Shown here one piece after another: positions 1 to 8,366 of a DNA stretch of 29,630 bases. A program made the position numbers and the translations under genes. Location: positions 1 through 29,630 of the forward strand of contig JAXGTD010000040.1 of NCBI GenBank assembly GCA_040775095.1, read 5' to 3'. The DNA comes from JAXGTD01 sp040775095. Lineage in GTDB: Bacteria; Pseudomonadota; Gammaproteobacteria; Chromatiales; Chromatiaceae. Below the pieces are notes generated by a model, which saw only the letters and a program-made list of their open reading frames with translations, searched no databases and had not been told where the DNA came from. Numbering within the stretch: the stretch's first letter is position 1; each line of letters starts with the position of its first letter.

Positions 1-908
1 GGCAGGCCCGCGGCGGAGGCCTCGAGCAGGAATTTCGGCATGCCCTCGCGGTATGACGGCAGGCAGGCGATGTGCGCGCCGCGCAGCACCGCGGCCATGT
101 CCTCGCAATAACCCCACCATTCGATCACGCCTTCCGCGACGCGACGTTCGAGCCAATCCCGGGTAACGGAGGCGGGGTTGCCGTCGTCGGGCTCGCCGAT
201 CAGGCAGCAGCGGCACACGACGCCGCGCCCGCGAAGCAGCCGCATCGCCTCGACGAGCTCGCCAATGCCCTTGTCCCAGAGCAGTCGCGAGGCGAGCATG
301 ATCGTTACTGGCAACGGGGCAGGTGGGTGGGGGGTATAGCGCATCAGGTCCACGCCGGAACCGGGGATCAGGATCGCATCCAACCCGGCCAGCCGCTTCA
401 GGTCGGCACGGTCGGTGTCGTTCTGGACCAGCACGCGCACATGGCGGCTCCGCAGAAGCCGGCGATAACCGAGGAGCACCAGCCCTCGCCCGAGGCGCGC
501 CCGCGGTGTGTTGGAGGTGAACAACCAGCCCAGGCCGGGCAGGGCAGAGATCACGGCGGGAACGCCGGCGATGCGCGCCGCGAGGCTACCATAGAGCACC
601 GGTTTCTGGGCGATGTTGTGCAGCAGATCCGGACGCAGATGGCGCAAGACGCGAATCAGCTGCAGCAGACTTTTCAGTTCGGCGATGGGATGCATGCCCT
701 TGCGCGAGATCCGCAAGGGGACCAGATCGATTCCGGCCGCGCGGATGCGTTCGCCGTAGCCGTCGACGCCGGTGATGACGCTGACCGCGTAGCCCGCATC
801 ACGCAGCGCGCTGGCAAGGGCCAGATAGTGGCTGGCGAAGTACCAGTCGACCGTCACGAAGAACGCGACCCGCTGTTTCGGCCGTTCGACGGATGGCGGC
901 CTGCTCAT
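1..908 (-). CDS. GT4 family glycosyltransferase, partial (C-terminus beyond left edge)
   Basis: This is the first 302 residues of a GT4-type (GT-B fold) glycosyltransferase, translated by hand from the reverse strand; the gene has no stop inside the window. ATG at 908-906 directly abuts the TAG stop (911-909) of the upstream amidotransferase, so the two are probably co-translated. The N-terminal half opens with a Rossmann-type segment (VAFFVTVDWYF, then HYLALASALRDAGY) and contains NIAQKPVLYGSLAA and ISALPGLGWLF, a pattern I associate with GT4 enzymes of O-antigen clusters. The second half has the donor-site EX7E motif (REGMPKFLLEASAAG) just before the edge. By family knowledge it should transfer a sugar from a nucleotide donor to a lipid-linked glycan on the cytoplasmic face. 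Sugar and acceptor specificity cannot be read. Roughly 70-90 residues are probably missing. Confidence 0.88.
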   Translation of the reverse strand, partial: MSRPPSVERPKQRVAFFVTVDWYFASHYLALASALRDAGYAVSVITGVDGYGERIRAAGIDLVPLRISRKGMHPIAELKSLLQLIRVLRHLRPDLLHNIAQKPVLYGSLAARIAGVPAVISALPGLGWLFTSNTPRARLGRGLVLLGYRRLLRSRHVRVLVQNDTDRADLKRLAGLDAILIPGSGVDLMRYTPHPPAPLPVTIMLASRLLWDKGIGELVEAMRLLRGRGVVCRCCLIGEPDDGNPASVTRDWLERRVAEGVIEWWGYCEDMAAVLRGAHIACLPSYREGMPKFLLEASAAGL

Positions 909-2876
909 CTAACCGGCGGCCTCGGCGAGCGTCCCGTTGTGCTCGTCCAGCCAGGCCTGGAACATCAGGATATCCCAAAGGTAGTAGGACCAGTTGCGTC
1001 GTCCATCCAGGTGCTCGGCCCATTTGGCGCGGATCGGTTCGGGTCGGAAGAATCCTTCGCGACGCAGCCGCTCCTCTGCCATCAGGGCCTCTGCCCAATC
1101 GCGCAACGGTCCCCGCAACCAGTCCTGCAACGGGATGCCAAAGCCCATCTTGGGTCGGTCCAGCAGGCGTTTTGGCACATGTCGCTCGACGATCTGCCGG
1201 AGCGGGCGTTTTCCAGTCTGGCCGTTCACCTTCCAGCTCAGAGGCAGGGACCAGGCGTACTCGTAGAGGCGATGGTCGAGCAACGGGACGCGCGCCTCCA
1301 GGCCCACGCCCATGCTGGCGCGGTCGACCTTTACCAGGATGTCATCGGGCAGATAGAGCACGCTGTCCATGAACATCATGGCCTCGGTGATCGACCCGGT
1401 GCGCGCGCGCCGCGCGGCGTCGGTGAGCACGGTTGCGGGCTCATGGCCGCCGATGACCACCGCGGCCGGGTCCTTCCAATGGGAGACCATGCGCAGATAC
1501 AGCGCCTCCGGGGAGTCGCCGGTGAGGACATCGACGGCCTTGTGCAGCCGGTCACCGGGGTTGGCGATCGCGAGCGGGCCCGGTAGCAGCCGACCGAGCG
1601 GGCGCAGCAGCCGGTTCCAGGCCCCTGGTGGGACACCGGTGATCGCGGCTGCCAGGGCCTGACGCAGCGCGAGCGGGATCCATCCGATGCGATTCCAGGT
1701 ATCTCGCGTCCAGAGATAACGGGAGTAACCACCAAACAGCTCGTCGCCGCCATCCCCGGAGAGACAGACCGTCACGTCCCGCCGCGCCATCGCGCTGACC
1801 AGCAGGGTTGGAATCTGTGACGAGTCGGCGAAGGGTTCGTCCCAGAGTCGGGGCAGGTCGGCGATGGTGTCGAGGCAGTGGCGGGCCGTGACATACAGCT
1901 CGGTGTGATCGGTGCCAAGGTGCTCGGCGATCGGGCGGGCGTAGATCGCCTCGTCGAAGCCGGCCTCGTGGAAGCCGATCGAGAAGGTGCGGACCGGCCG
2001 CGTCGAGCGCGACTGCATCAGGGCCACGATGGTCGTGGAGTCGATCCCGCCGGAGAGAAATGCACCCAGCGGGACGTCGGCCTGCATGCGCAGCGCCACC
2101 GCATCGGACAGGAGCGATTCCAGCTGATCGACGCCCGCCTCCTCGCTGCCCGGAAACGGCGTGGCGAGGCCCTGTTCGACCGCGCGCCGCGCGCTCCAGT
2201 ACACCCGGACGTCGGGCATGTCCTGGCCGGGCTCCAGCGTCGCGTAGGTGCCGGGCTCGAGCTTGTGGATGCCGCGATAGATGGAATAGGGGGCCGGGAT
2301 ATAGCACAGGCGCAGATAGCTGGTCAGCGCGTCGCGATCGACCTCCCCTTGCCAGCGTGGATGCGCCGTCAGGGCCTTGAGCTCGGAGCCGAAGAGGAAG
2401 TGCTCGCCGTTGCGTCCGTAGTAGAGGGGCTTTTCGCCGAGTCGGTCACGCGCCAGCGTGAGACGGCGTGTCGTGCGATCCCACAGCGCGAACGCGAACA
2501 TGCCGTTCAGCTCGGCCAGGGTCGCGGCCACGCCGTGCCGTGCGATCCAGGCGAGCAGCACCTCGGTGTCGGAGTGGCCGCGCCACAGGACGTCGGCGCC
2601 GATGGCGGCGCGCAGCGCCCGATGATTGTAGATCTCTCCGTTGAAGGCGAGCACGAAGCGGCCGCAGTGAGAGACCATGGGCTGATGCCCTTGCGGCGAG
2701 AGATCCAGGATCGACAGCCGTCGGTGGCCCAGTGCCACGCCGCTCGGCGGATCGAGCCAGACCCCCTGATCGTCGGGTCCCCGGTGGATCAAGGTCGCAT
2801 TCATGCGGCCGATGGCGTGCCGCAGATCGGGCTCCGCGACCGGCCCGGGCTCGATCAGACCAACCAACCCGCACAT
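909..2876 (-). CDS. AsnB-type glutamine-dependent amidotransferase (asparagine synthase-like), copy 1
   Basis: The 655-residue protein has two domains. The N-terminal class II glutamine amidotransferase domain starts with Met-Cys, so Cys2 becomes the catalytic nucleophile after Met removal. It also shows HRGPDD (31-36), GHRRLSI (50-56), FNGEIYN (78-84) and SDTE (102-105). The C-terminal ATP-pyrophosphatase domain has the P-loop SGGIDS (275-280) and LSGDGGDELFGGY. Upstream in-frame codons exist, but MCGLVGL is obligatory for this family, so the ATG at 2876 is chosen. That start overlaps the previous gene's stop by one base (TGATG). In polysaccharide clusters such proteins usually amidate uronic acids (WbpS-like) rather than make free asparagine. 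That role is inferred here from context. It is one of three paralogues in the window. Confidence 0.93.
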   Translation of the reverse strand: MCGLVGLIEPGPVAEPDLRHAIGRMNATLIHRGPDDQGVWLDPPSGVALGHRRLSILDLSPQGHQPMVSHCGRFVLAFNGEIYNHRALRAAIGADVLWRGHSDTEVLLAWIARHGVAATLAELNGMFAFALWDRTTRRLTLARDRLGEKPLYYGRNGEHFLFGSELKALTAHPRWQGEVDRDALTSYLRLCYIPAPYSIYRGIHKLEPGTYATLEPGQDMPDVRVYWSARRAVEQGLATPFPGSEEAGVDQLESLLSDAVALRMQADVPLGAFLSGGIDSTTIVALMQSRSTRPVRTFSIGFHEAGFDEAIYARPIAEHLGTDHTELYVTARHCLDTIADLPRLWDEPFADSSQIPTLLVSAMARRDVTVCLSGDGGDELFGGYSRYLWTRDTWNRIGWIPLALRQALAAAITGVPPGAWNRLLRPLGRLLPGPLAIANPGDRLHKAVDVLTGDSPEALYLRMVSHWKDPAAVVIGGHEPATVLTDAARRARTGSITEAMMFMDSVLYLPDDILVKVDRASMGVGLEARVPLLDHRLYEYAWSLPLSWKVNGQTGKRPLRQIVERHVPKRLLDRPKMGFGIPLQDWLRGPLRDWAEALMAEERLRREGFFRPEPIRAKWAEHLDGRRNWSYYLWDILMFQAWLDEHNGTLAEAAG

Positions 2877-4036
2877 CAGGCGGCCCCCGAGAGCACGGAG
2901 CGATAGAGTGCGAGATAGCGGTCGGCGATCTGGGGCAGGGCGAACTGCGACTGGATGCGCGCGCGGGCGGCCCGTGCCCGCAACGCGCGGTGCTCCGGGT
3001 CTTCGTCCAGGAGGGTTTGCACCGCGTTGGCCAGCGCAGCCGGGTCCCGCGGCGGAACGCTCACCCCGGTGTCGCCGACGATCAGGCCCGAGTCGCCGAC
3101 ATCGGTGACCGCGCAGGGGACAGCGCAGGCCATCGCCTCGCCGATCACGTTCGGGAAGCCCTCGCCGTAGGCCGACGAGGAGACCAGCACATCCAGGGCG
3201 GCCATCACCCGCTGCGGGTCGCGTCTCGGACCCAGCAGGTGCACGGCATCGGCGAGCCCCGTCTCGCGGAGCCAGCCCGCGATGGGCGGATTCTCCGACA
3301 CCATCCCCTGACCGCAGACGAGCACCTGGCAATCGGGGCGCGCGGCTCGCACCCGTGCCGCGGCTCGAAAAAAGGTCGCCAGATCCTTTTGCGGATCAAA
3401 GCGGGCCACCAGCCCGATCACGGGGGCCGCAGCATCGATCTGCAGCCGGGCGCGAAGGGCCGCGCGCGCCCGCGGATCGGGACGGAAGCGCTCGAGATCG
3501 AAGCCGTTCGGTATGGTTGTCATGATGCCGGGGCGGTAGCCGAGTGCCCGGTGCACCTCATCGGTGCGCTCCGAGCAGCAGACGATCCGGCGCGGCGCGA
3601 CCCAGGACAATGCGGCTCCGAGACGCACCACGAGGTGGGTGCTGGGCTTGGATGTCTTGGGGTCGAGGTTGCTCTGGCGCAGGTTCCACAGCAGCGGTGT
3701 GCGGCCCAGCCAGGGTCTGGCCAATGCCCCGAGGAGATTGGCATGGTACATCCAGGTCTGAACGAGCCCCGCGTCGAGCCCGCGCAGCAGCCGCACGAGC
3801 CGCACCACGGCACCCGGAACGAGAATACCGCGCCGCATATCCAGGCTGTGTACGACGATGCCCAGGTCCGCGATCGGTGCCGCGAGATCGCCGGGGGGGA
3901 GCAGGGAGACGACCGTCGAGCTTACCTCGGCGGGGGGCAGGGCGCGCAGCAGCTTGTAGAGCATCATCTCGGCCCCGCCGGTATCCAGCCCGGTAATGAC
4001 GTGGACGACGCGCATGGGTGGGTTCTTTACGCGCAT
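2876..4036 (-). CDS. GT4 family glycosyltransferase
   Basis: The 386-residue GT-B protein has the N-terminal glycine-rich acceptor motif HVITGLDTGGAEMML (12-26). Its C-terminal nucleotide-sugar site carries IPNGFD, GLVARFDPQKD and EX7E (E292 and E300 in GEGFPNVIGE). The length is normal for GT4. The start at 4036 is preferred because GGAGG (4044-4048) lies 7 bases upstream. A second ATG at 4015 would remove the first seven residues and is the alternative. The start lies inside the preceding glycosyltransferase gene (stop at 4027-4029), and the stop overlaps the next amidotransferase start, so the gene sits in a tightly coupled operon. The likely role is cytoplasmic assembly of the polysaccharide repeat unit. 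Donor sugar is unknown. Confidence 0.9.
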   Translation of the reverse strand: MRVKNPPMRVVHVITGLDTGGAEMMLYKLLRALPPAEVSSTVVSLLPPGDLAAPIADLGIVVHSLDMRRGILVPGAVVRLVRLLRGLDAGLVQTWMYHANLLGALARPWLGRTPLLWNLRQSNLDPKTSKPSTHLVVRLGAALSWVAPRRIVCCSERTDEVHRALGYRPGIMTTIPNGFDLERFRPDPRARAALRARLQIDAAAPVIGLVARFDPQKDLATFFRAAARVRAARPDCQVLVCGQGMVSENPPIAGWLRETGLADAVHLLGPRRDPQRVMAALDVLVSSSAYGEGFPNVIGEAMACAVPCAVTDVGDSGLIVGDTGVSVPPRDPAALANAVQTLLDEDPEHRALRARAARARIQSQFALPQIADRYLALYRSVLSGAA

Positions 4037-5202
4037 CCGGATGCCTCCAGCAGATCGAGATAACGCCCGGCGATCCTGGTCATGGAGAAGTCCGCGGCGC
4101 GTTGCTTCAGCCGCTCGGCCGCGGGTGGCGCGGTGAGGGTATCGCGCATGGCCCGGGCCAGCGCGGCGCTGTCGCCCACCGGTACCAGCGGCCCGAGCGG
4201 CGGGCCGCCCGCGTCCAGGATCTCGCGGGGCCCGCTCGGACAATCGGTGCTGGCCACCGGTGTGCCGCAGGCCATCGCCTGGATCAGTACCCCCGGCAGC
4301 CCCTCCCAGGCCGACGAACGGACGAACAGGCTCGCGGCGCGCATGAAGGCGAACGGATTGGATTGGAACCCGGGCAGGGCAACCGCGTCATCCAGACCGA
4401 GGTGGTGTACGAGTGCCTCGAGGACCGGGCGCTCCGGTCCTTCCCCGAGGATGACGAGCCGCGCCGGCCACTCGGCGCGCAGTTGCGCGAAGGCCCGGAT
4501 CAGGGTTGGAAAGTCCTTCTGCGCCGTCAGGCGACCGGCGCCGAGGACAACAGGGACAACGGGCTGGACGAGCCAGGGATGGGCGGGCGTTTGGCTGGCA
4601 AGCTCGGCCAGCTCTGGTGTGACCACCGGGTTGTCAATGACGCGAACCAGGGATGGCTCGACACCGACGCGGTCGCGCAGGTCGTCGGCGACACCCTGGG
4701 AGACCGCGATGACCGCGCTCGCCCAGGGGAAGAAGGCACGCGCGAGCCGTGGCATCAGACGGTCGCCGAGCAGGTGAGAGCGCTGGGCCTCCATGCTCAG
4801 CTGGCTGCGCACACCGGCGAATACCGGGGTGCGGGTGCCGGACAGTCGGGCGGCCCAAAGTGCAACGATGCTCGTGTGATTCATCGCGGCGAGCAACGCG
4901 CGTGGGCGTTCCCGTCGCAGATAGCCGATCAGCGGCAGCAGCGCCCTGGTCATCTGCCGGCGCCCGAGGTCGATGCGACGAATGGCGTCAGGCACGAGCT
5001 CGCTGTAGGCGCCCCGCGCCTGCCCAAGGACCAGATCCACCCGGCATCCGCGTTCGACCAGGCCGCGGGCGAGGTTGATCGTCATGCGCTCCGCACCGCC
5101 CCCGGCGAGGGAGGGCAGCAGCAGCGCGATGGGCCTCTGGTCGAGGGCACGGGTCGCCGCTCCGGGCACCAGCTCGCGATCGGCCGGGCGTGCGGGACTC
5201 AC
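4027..5202 (-). CDS. GT4 family glycosyltransferase with EX7Q variant motif
   Basis: This is a 391-residue GT-B glycosyltransferase. PIALLLPSLAGGGAERMTINLA near the N-terminus (about 24-45) is the typical acceptor-side motif, and VLGAGRLTAQKDFPTLI and the WEGLPGVLIQAMACGTPVA segment mark the donor site. The second acid of the EX7E motif is Gln here (E-x7-Q). This occurs in other GT4 proteins, but it sets this copy apart from the other GT4 enzymes of the window. GTG at 5202 is chosen as start because it overlaps the TGA of the upstream amidotransferase as GTGA. The frame stays open further upstream, but that part lies within the neighbouring gene and lacks family similarity. It is expected to act in the cytoplasm during chain assembly. 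Confidence 0.88.
   Translation of the reverse strand: MSPARPADRELVPGAATRALDQRPIALLLPSLAGGGAERMTINLARGLVERGCRVDLVLGQARGAYSELVPDAIRRIDLGRRQMTRALLPLIGYLRRERPRALLAAMNHTSIVALWAARLSGTRTPVFAGVRSQLSMEAQRSHLLGDRLMPRLARAFFPWASAVIAVSQGVADDLRDRVGVEPSLVRVIDNPVVTPELAELASQTPAHPWLVQPVVPVVLGAGRLTAQKDFPTLIRAFAQLRAEWPARLVILGEGPERPVLEALVHHLGLDDAVALPGFQSNPFAFMRAASLFVRSSAWEGLPGVLIQAMACGTPVASTDCPSGPREILDAGGPPLGPLVPVGDSAALARAMRDTLTAPPAAERLKQRAADFSMTRIAGRYLDLLEASGCA
4044..4048 (-). promoter_or_regulatory. Shine-Dalgarno site deciding the start at 4036
   Basis: GGAGG on the minus strand lies 7 bases before the ATG at 4036. It is inside the last codons of the upstream glycosyltransferase. The alternative ATG at 4015 has no comparable site, which favours the longer N-terminus. 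Confidence 0.6.
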
Positions 5203-7067
5203 CGTGGCAGGTCGACCTTGTCCGCACGCGTCTGCGCGGCCTGACGAAGCCAGAGCTCCAGGATCAACAACGGCCAAAGCTGGTAAATGGAGAAGCAGCC
5301 GGGTTGCGCCTGACGTTCGACCACCTGATGCAGGGCGCCAGGCGCGAGCAGCTCCCCGAGATGACTGTCCGGGGTGTCGAGCAGATCGCGGGCGAGCTTC
5401 ATCATCGATTCCTGGGACCAGGCGTTGGATGGCAGGCCGAAGCCCTGCTTGGGCCGATCCAGCCAGGCGCGCGGCAGATAGCGCTCGGTCAACGCCTTGA
5501 GCAGGCGTTTGGTCTCTGCAGGCGGGCGCCAGCAGGCCGAAGCGGGTAGTCCCTGGGCATAGGCGGCCACATCGCGATCCAGCAGCGGGCAGCGCACCTC
5601 GAGCGCCACCTGCATGCTCATCCGATCGACCTTGGCCAGCACGGCGCCCGGCATGTAGGTCTCGGCATCGAGGTTGCGCATCCGGTGCAGCAACGGTTGG
5701 CGGCTGTCGTTCAGGCGCTCGCGCCAGTCCCGCAGGATCGCCTGGACCTCCGCGGAGACCCCGCCGACCAGGGTGTCGACCTGTTCGGGCTGAAACATGA
5801 GCCAGCGCGGCGACAGGTAGCCGTCGGCCGGCTGATAGCCACGTCGATTGCGCAGCATGCGCTTGAGCCGGTCAAAACGGCTCCCCTGTTCGTTCAGGGT
5901 ATCCCGGTAGCGCCCATAGCCACCGAAGAGCTCGTCGCCGCCGTCCCCGGACAGGGCCACGGTCACGTGCTCTCGCGTGTAGCGGCAGAGGAGGTAGGTG
6001 GGCAGGCAGCTCGAATCGCCGTTGGGCTCGTCCAGCCGGGCCGCGATCTCCTGCACCAGTTGCAACGCGTCGGGTTGCAGGATGTCCTCGTGGTGCTCCG
6101 TGCCCAGGTGCCGCGCGACCTCGCGGGCGTATACGTGCTCGCTCTCGTCGGTGCCGGCGAATCCGATCGAGAAGGTCTTGAGCGGCACGCCCAGCTCTTG
6201 CGTCACCATCGCCGCGACCAGACCCGAATCCACACCCCCGGACAGAAACGCGCCGAGTGGCACGTCGCTGATCAGGCGCTTGCGGACCGCGGCCAGGATC
6301 AGTGGCCGAACCTGCTCGATTCGCTCGTCGAAGGACGGTCCGCCGTGCGCCGACGGCTCGATCGCGTTGAAGCTGAACCAGCGCGTTGGGGGACCCTGCG
6401 CACAGTCCGCGGCCGTGACGTCGACCTCCAGAAAGGAGCCTGGCAAGAGCTTGCGCGCCGCGCGGTAGATGCTGAATGGGGCCGGTACGTACTGGAGCAG
6501 CAGATAGAGGGCGATGGCATCGCGGTCGATGGCCGGATCGAAACCGGGTACGCACGCAAGGGCCTGCAGCTCCGAGGCAAATGCGAGCCAGCCCTCGCCG
6601 CGGGCGTAGTAGAGCGGCTTCTTGCCGAAGGGGTCGCGCGCGAGCAGCAGGCGGCGGCGCGCGCGATGCCAGACAGCGAAGCCGAACATGCCGTCGAGAT
6701 CGTTGAGGCGTGCCGGGTCCATCGCCTCGAACAGGTGCGGGAGCACCTCGCTGTCGGTCTGGGAATGGAACCGGTGCCCGTCGCGGATCAATTCCTCGCG
6801 TAGGGTCTGAAAGTTGTAGATCTCGCCGTTGAAGGTCACCTGGACGGATCCATCCTCGTTCCCCATCGGCTGGCGCCCCTCCGCCGACAGGTCGATGATC
6901 GACAGGCGCCGGTGCGCGAGCGCGCAGCCGCCATCCGGGTCCACCCAGACCCCCGCGTCGTCGGGTCCACGGTGGACCATCCGGTCGCGCATCGCGGTGA
7001 CGATGCGCTCCAATTGGTCCGCGCTGAAGTGTCCCGGGGCGCACACAACGCCTGCTATTGCGCACAT
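5199..7067 (-). CDS. AsnB-type glutamine-dependent amidotransferase, copy 2
   Basis: The 622-residue protein starts MCAIAGVV, leaving Cys2 as amidotransferase nucleophile. Visible glutaminase motifs are HRGPDDAGV (32-40), AHRRLSIIDLS (51-61), FNGEIYN (79-85) and QTDSEV (103-108). The synthetase domain has the P-loop SGGVDS (276-281) and LSGDGGDELFGGYGRY. Length and order match asparagine synthase B-like enzymes. In this locus the substrate is more likely the carboxyl of a sugar uronic acid than aspartate; that is inference. A gap of 225 bases separates it from the sulfotransferase upstream, so it may begin a transcription unit running leftward, although I see no convincing promoter there. It is clearly divergent from copies 1 and 3, so this is not a recent tandem duplication. 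Confidence 0.93.
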   Translation of the reverse strand: MCAIAGVVCAPGHFSADQLERIVTAMRDRMVHRGPDDAGVWVDPDGGCALAHRRLSIIDLSAEGRQPMGNEDGSVQVTFNGEIYNFQTLREELIRDGHRFHSQTDSEVLPHLFEAMDPARLNDLDGMFGFAVWHRARRRLLLARDPFGKKPLYYARGEGWLAFASELQALACVPGFDPAIDRDAIALYLLLQYVPAPFSIYRAARKLLPGSFLEVDVTAADCAQGPPTRWFSFNAIEPSAHGGPSFDERIEQVRPLILAAVRKRLISDVPLGAFLSGGVDSGLVAAMVTQELGVPLKTFSIGFAGTDESEHVYAREVARHLGTEHHEDILQPDALQLVQEIAARLDEPNGDSSCLPTYLLCRYTREHVTVALSGDGGDELFGGYGRYRDTLNEQGSRFDRLKRMLRNRRGYQPADGYLSPRWLMFQPEQVDTLVGGVSAEVQAILRDWRERLNDSRQPLLHRMRNLDAETYMPGAVLAKVDRMSMQVALEVRCPLLDRDVAAYAQGLPASACWRPPAETKRLLKALTERYLPRAWLDRPKQGFGLPSNAWSQESMMKLARDLLDTPDSHLGELLAPGALHQVVERQAQPGCFSIYQLWPLLILELWLRQAAQTRADKVDLPR

Positions 7068-7292
7068 GGCCTCACCGCTGATCTGAGGTTGGAAGATGAT
7101 GCGTCGGGGCGCCCGCCAAACCGGGGTCCGACAACCGATCCGACGGCGCCTGGGGACACCCTGATGCAGGGTCCCGGCTGCCGTCCGGGTACCCGGGTGA
7201 GCCGCGCATACGCGAGCGTCGGATCAGTCTGCCGACCGCGTGCGAGTCGATGGGAGGCAAAGGCGGCTTGGTCCGTCTGTCGGGTGTCTGGC

Positions 7293-8363
7293 TCACTGCT
7301 TCGCCGCGTCCTTGAGGCGTTCCAAGCCCGACCAGATGTCATGGATTCGCGCCTCGAGCTCCGGATTGGAGCGGCCCTGGGCCTGTTGCTGACAGTCACT
7401 GACGATTGCGGAGAGATCGACCAGGGCTGAGCGGACGGCGTGTAGTTGCTCCTCGAGCGTGGCCCTGGGGACAAAGCCGCCGCGACGCTCACCGTCCGGG
7501 TCTCGCAGGTCGACCGAGGACTCGGCTGGCGCCTCGACAACGAGCGATGTTCGTTCGGGTGGCGCGTAACGGCAGGAGGCCATCGCGGCCGACAGCCCCG
7601 GGATCAGGTCGATCAGCGCCCGGGCATCCGCGCCCGTGAGCACCGGCTCGGCGCCGTCGCGGGCATGACGAGACGACATGGTGCGTGTCTCGGCGACCTT
7701 GCCCACCGCCGGTTCCCAGGCGAGCCCCATCGAGGTCAGGACGGGGTCGAGCGCCTGCCTCGGGTCATGGACGAGGTCTTCGAACCGCAGCTCATGATAG
7801 CGACCGCTTTGCTGGCGCTGGCGGTTGTATTCCAGCATGGAGACCCAGTTGGAGAGGCGTGCCTCGAGGTAGGCCCTGGTCAGCCCGGTCCCGTTCCAAT
7901 GGGCGCTGGAGCGGGCGAAATCGAATGGGTGGCGGACCAGATGCAGCCATTGGGCCCCGGGCAGCACGGCGTCGTGGGCCCGCCAGCCATGACGATACTG
8001 GGGCAGCCCGCTCCAGAGCTCCTTGTAGCCCCAGCGCCGTTCAGGCGCCTGCTCCACTCGCAACAGCTTGACGAACAGCTCGGCCACCAGCCGACCTGTT
8101 CGCATGCGCTCTGTCGCCAGGTCCTCTTGACTCCAGGGCGGCAGCGGATCGCTCGCACAATGCGGGCCGGAGGCGACGTGGCGCGGCCAATTGAGCCAGA
8201 ATCGGTCCTCCCAGACCTCGCTCCAGACTCGCGCGAGCAGGAAGCTCGTCTCCCCCTTGAAGTCGATGGAGCCATGCGCGTTGAGCATGCGTGAGATGAG
8301 CGTGGAGCCGGATCGGCCCGCGCCGATGACAATGAGCGGCGACTGAGTCAGGGTCTGGGTCAC
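7293..8363 (-). CDS. Sulfotransferase family protein with short C-terminal helical tail
   Basis: The 356-residue protein resembles PAPS-dependent sulfotransferases. The 5'-phosphosulfate loop is IVIGAGRSGSTLISRML (11-27), and the 3'-phosphate contact is LVRHPFDFARSSAHW (142-156), with Arg144 and Ser152 or Ser153. RFEDLVHDP follows, as in the family. It has no signal peptide, so it acts in the cytoplasm. Residues about 300-356 have heptad-spaced Leu/Ile/Val in two stretches (LEEQLHAVRSAL and LEARIHDIWSGLERL), suggesting a short coiled coil added to the core. GTG at 8363 follows the Wzt stop by three bases, with GGAGAGG upstream. Coupling to Wzt suggests that it sulfates the exported glycan. 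The acceptor could instead be a lipid or small molecule. Confidence 0.85.
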   Translation of the reverse strand: MTQTLTQSPLIVIGAGRSGSTLISRMLNAHGSIDFKGETSFLLARVWSEVWEDRFWLNWPRHVASGPHCASDPLPPWSQEDLATERMRTGRLVAELFVKLLRVEQAPERRWGYKELWSGLPQYRHGWRAHDAVLPGAQWLHLVRHPFDFARSSAHWNGTGLTRAYLEARLSNWVSMLEYNRQRQQSGRYHELRFEDLVHDPRQALDPVLTSMGLAWEPAVGKVAETRTMSSRHARDGAEPVLTGADARALIDLIPGLSAAMASCRYAPPERTSLVVEAPAESSVDLRDPDGERRGGFVPRATLEEQLHAVRSALVDLSAIVSDCQQQAQGRSNPELEARIHDIWSGLERLKDAAKQ

Positions 8364-8366
8364 GTC

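Noticed and set aside
72..1586. Long open frame on the plus strand (504 codons)
   Set aside because: It is antisense to the GT4 and amidotransferase genes, which show clear family motifs; its translation is His/Gln/Arg-rich with no recognisable motif, as expected from high GC.
7185..7198. CCGGGTACCCGG palindrome in the gap between the sulfotransferase and amidotransferase genes
   Set aside because: Short GC palindromes are expected in this base composition; no second copy or promoter nearby was seen.
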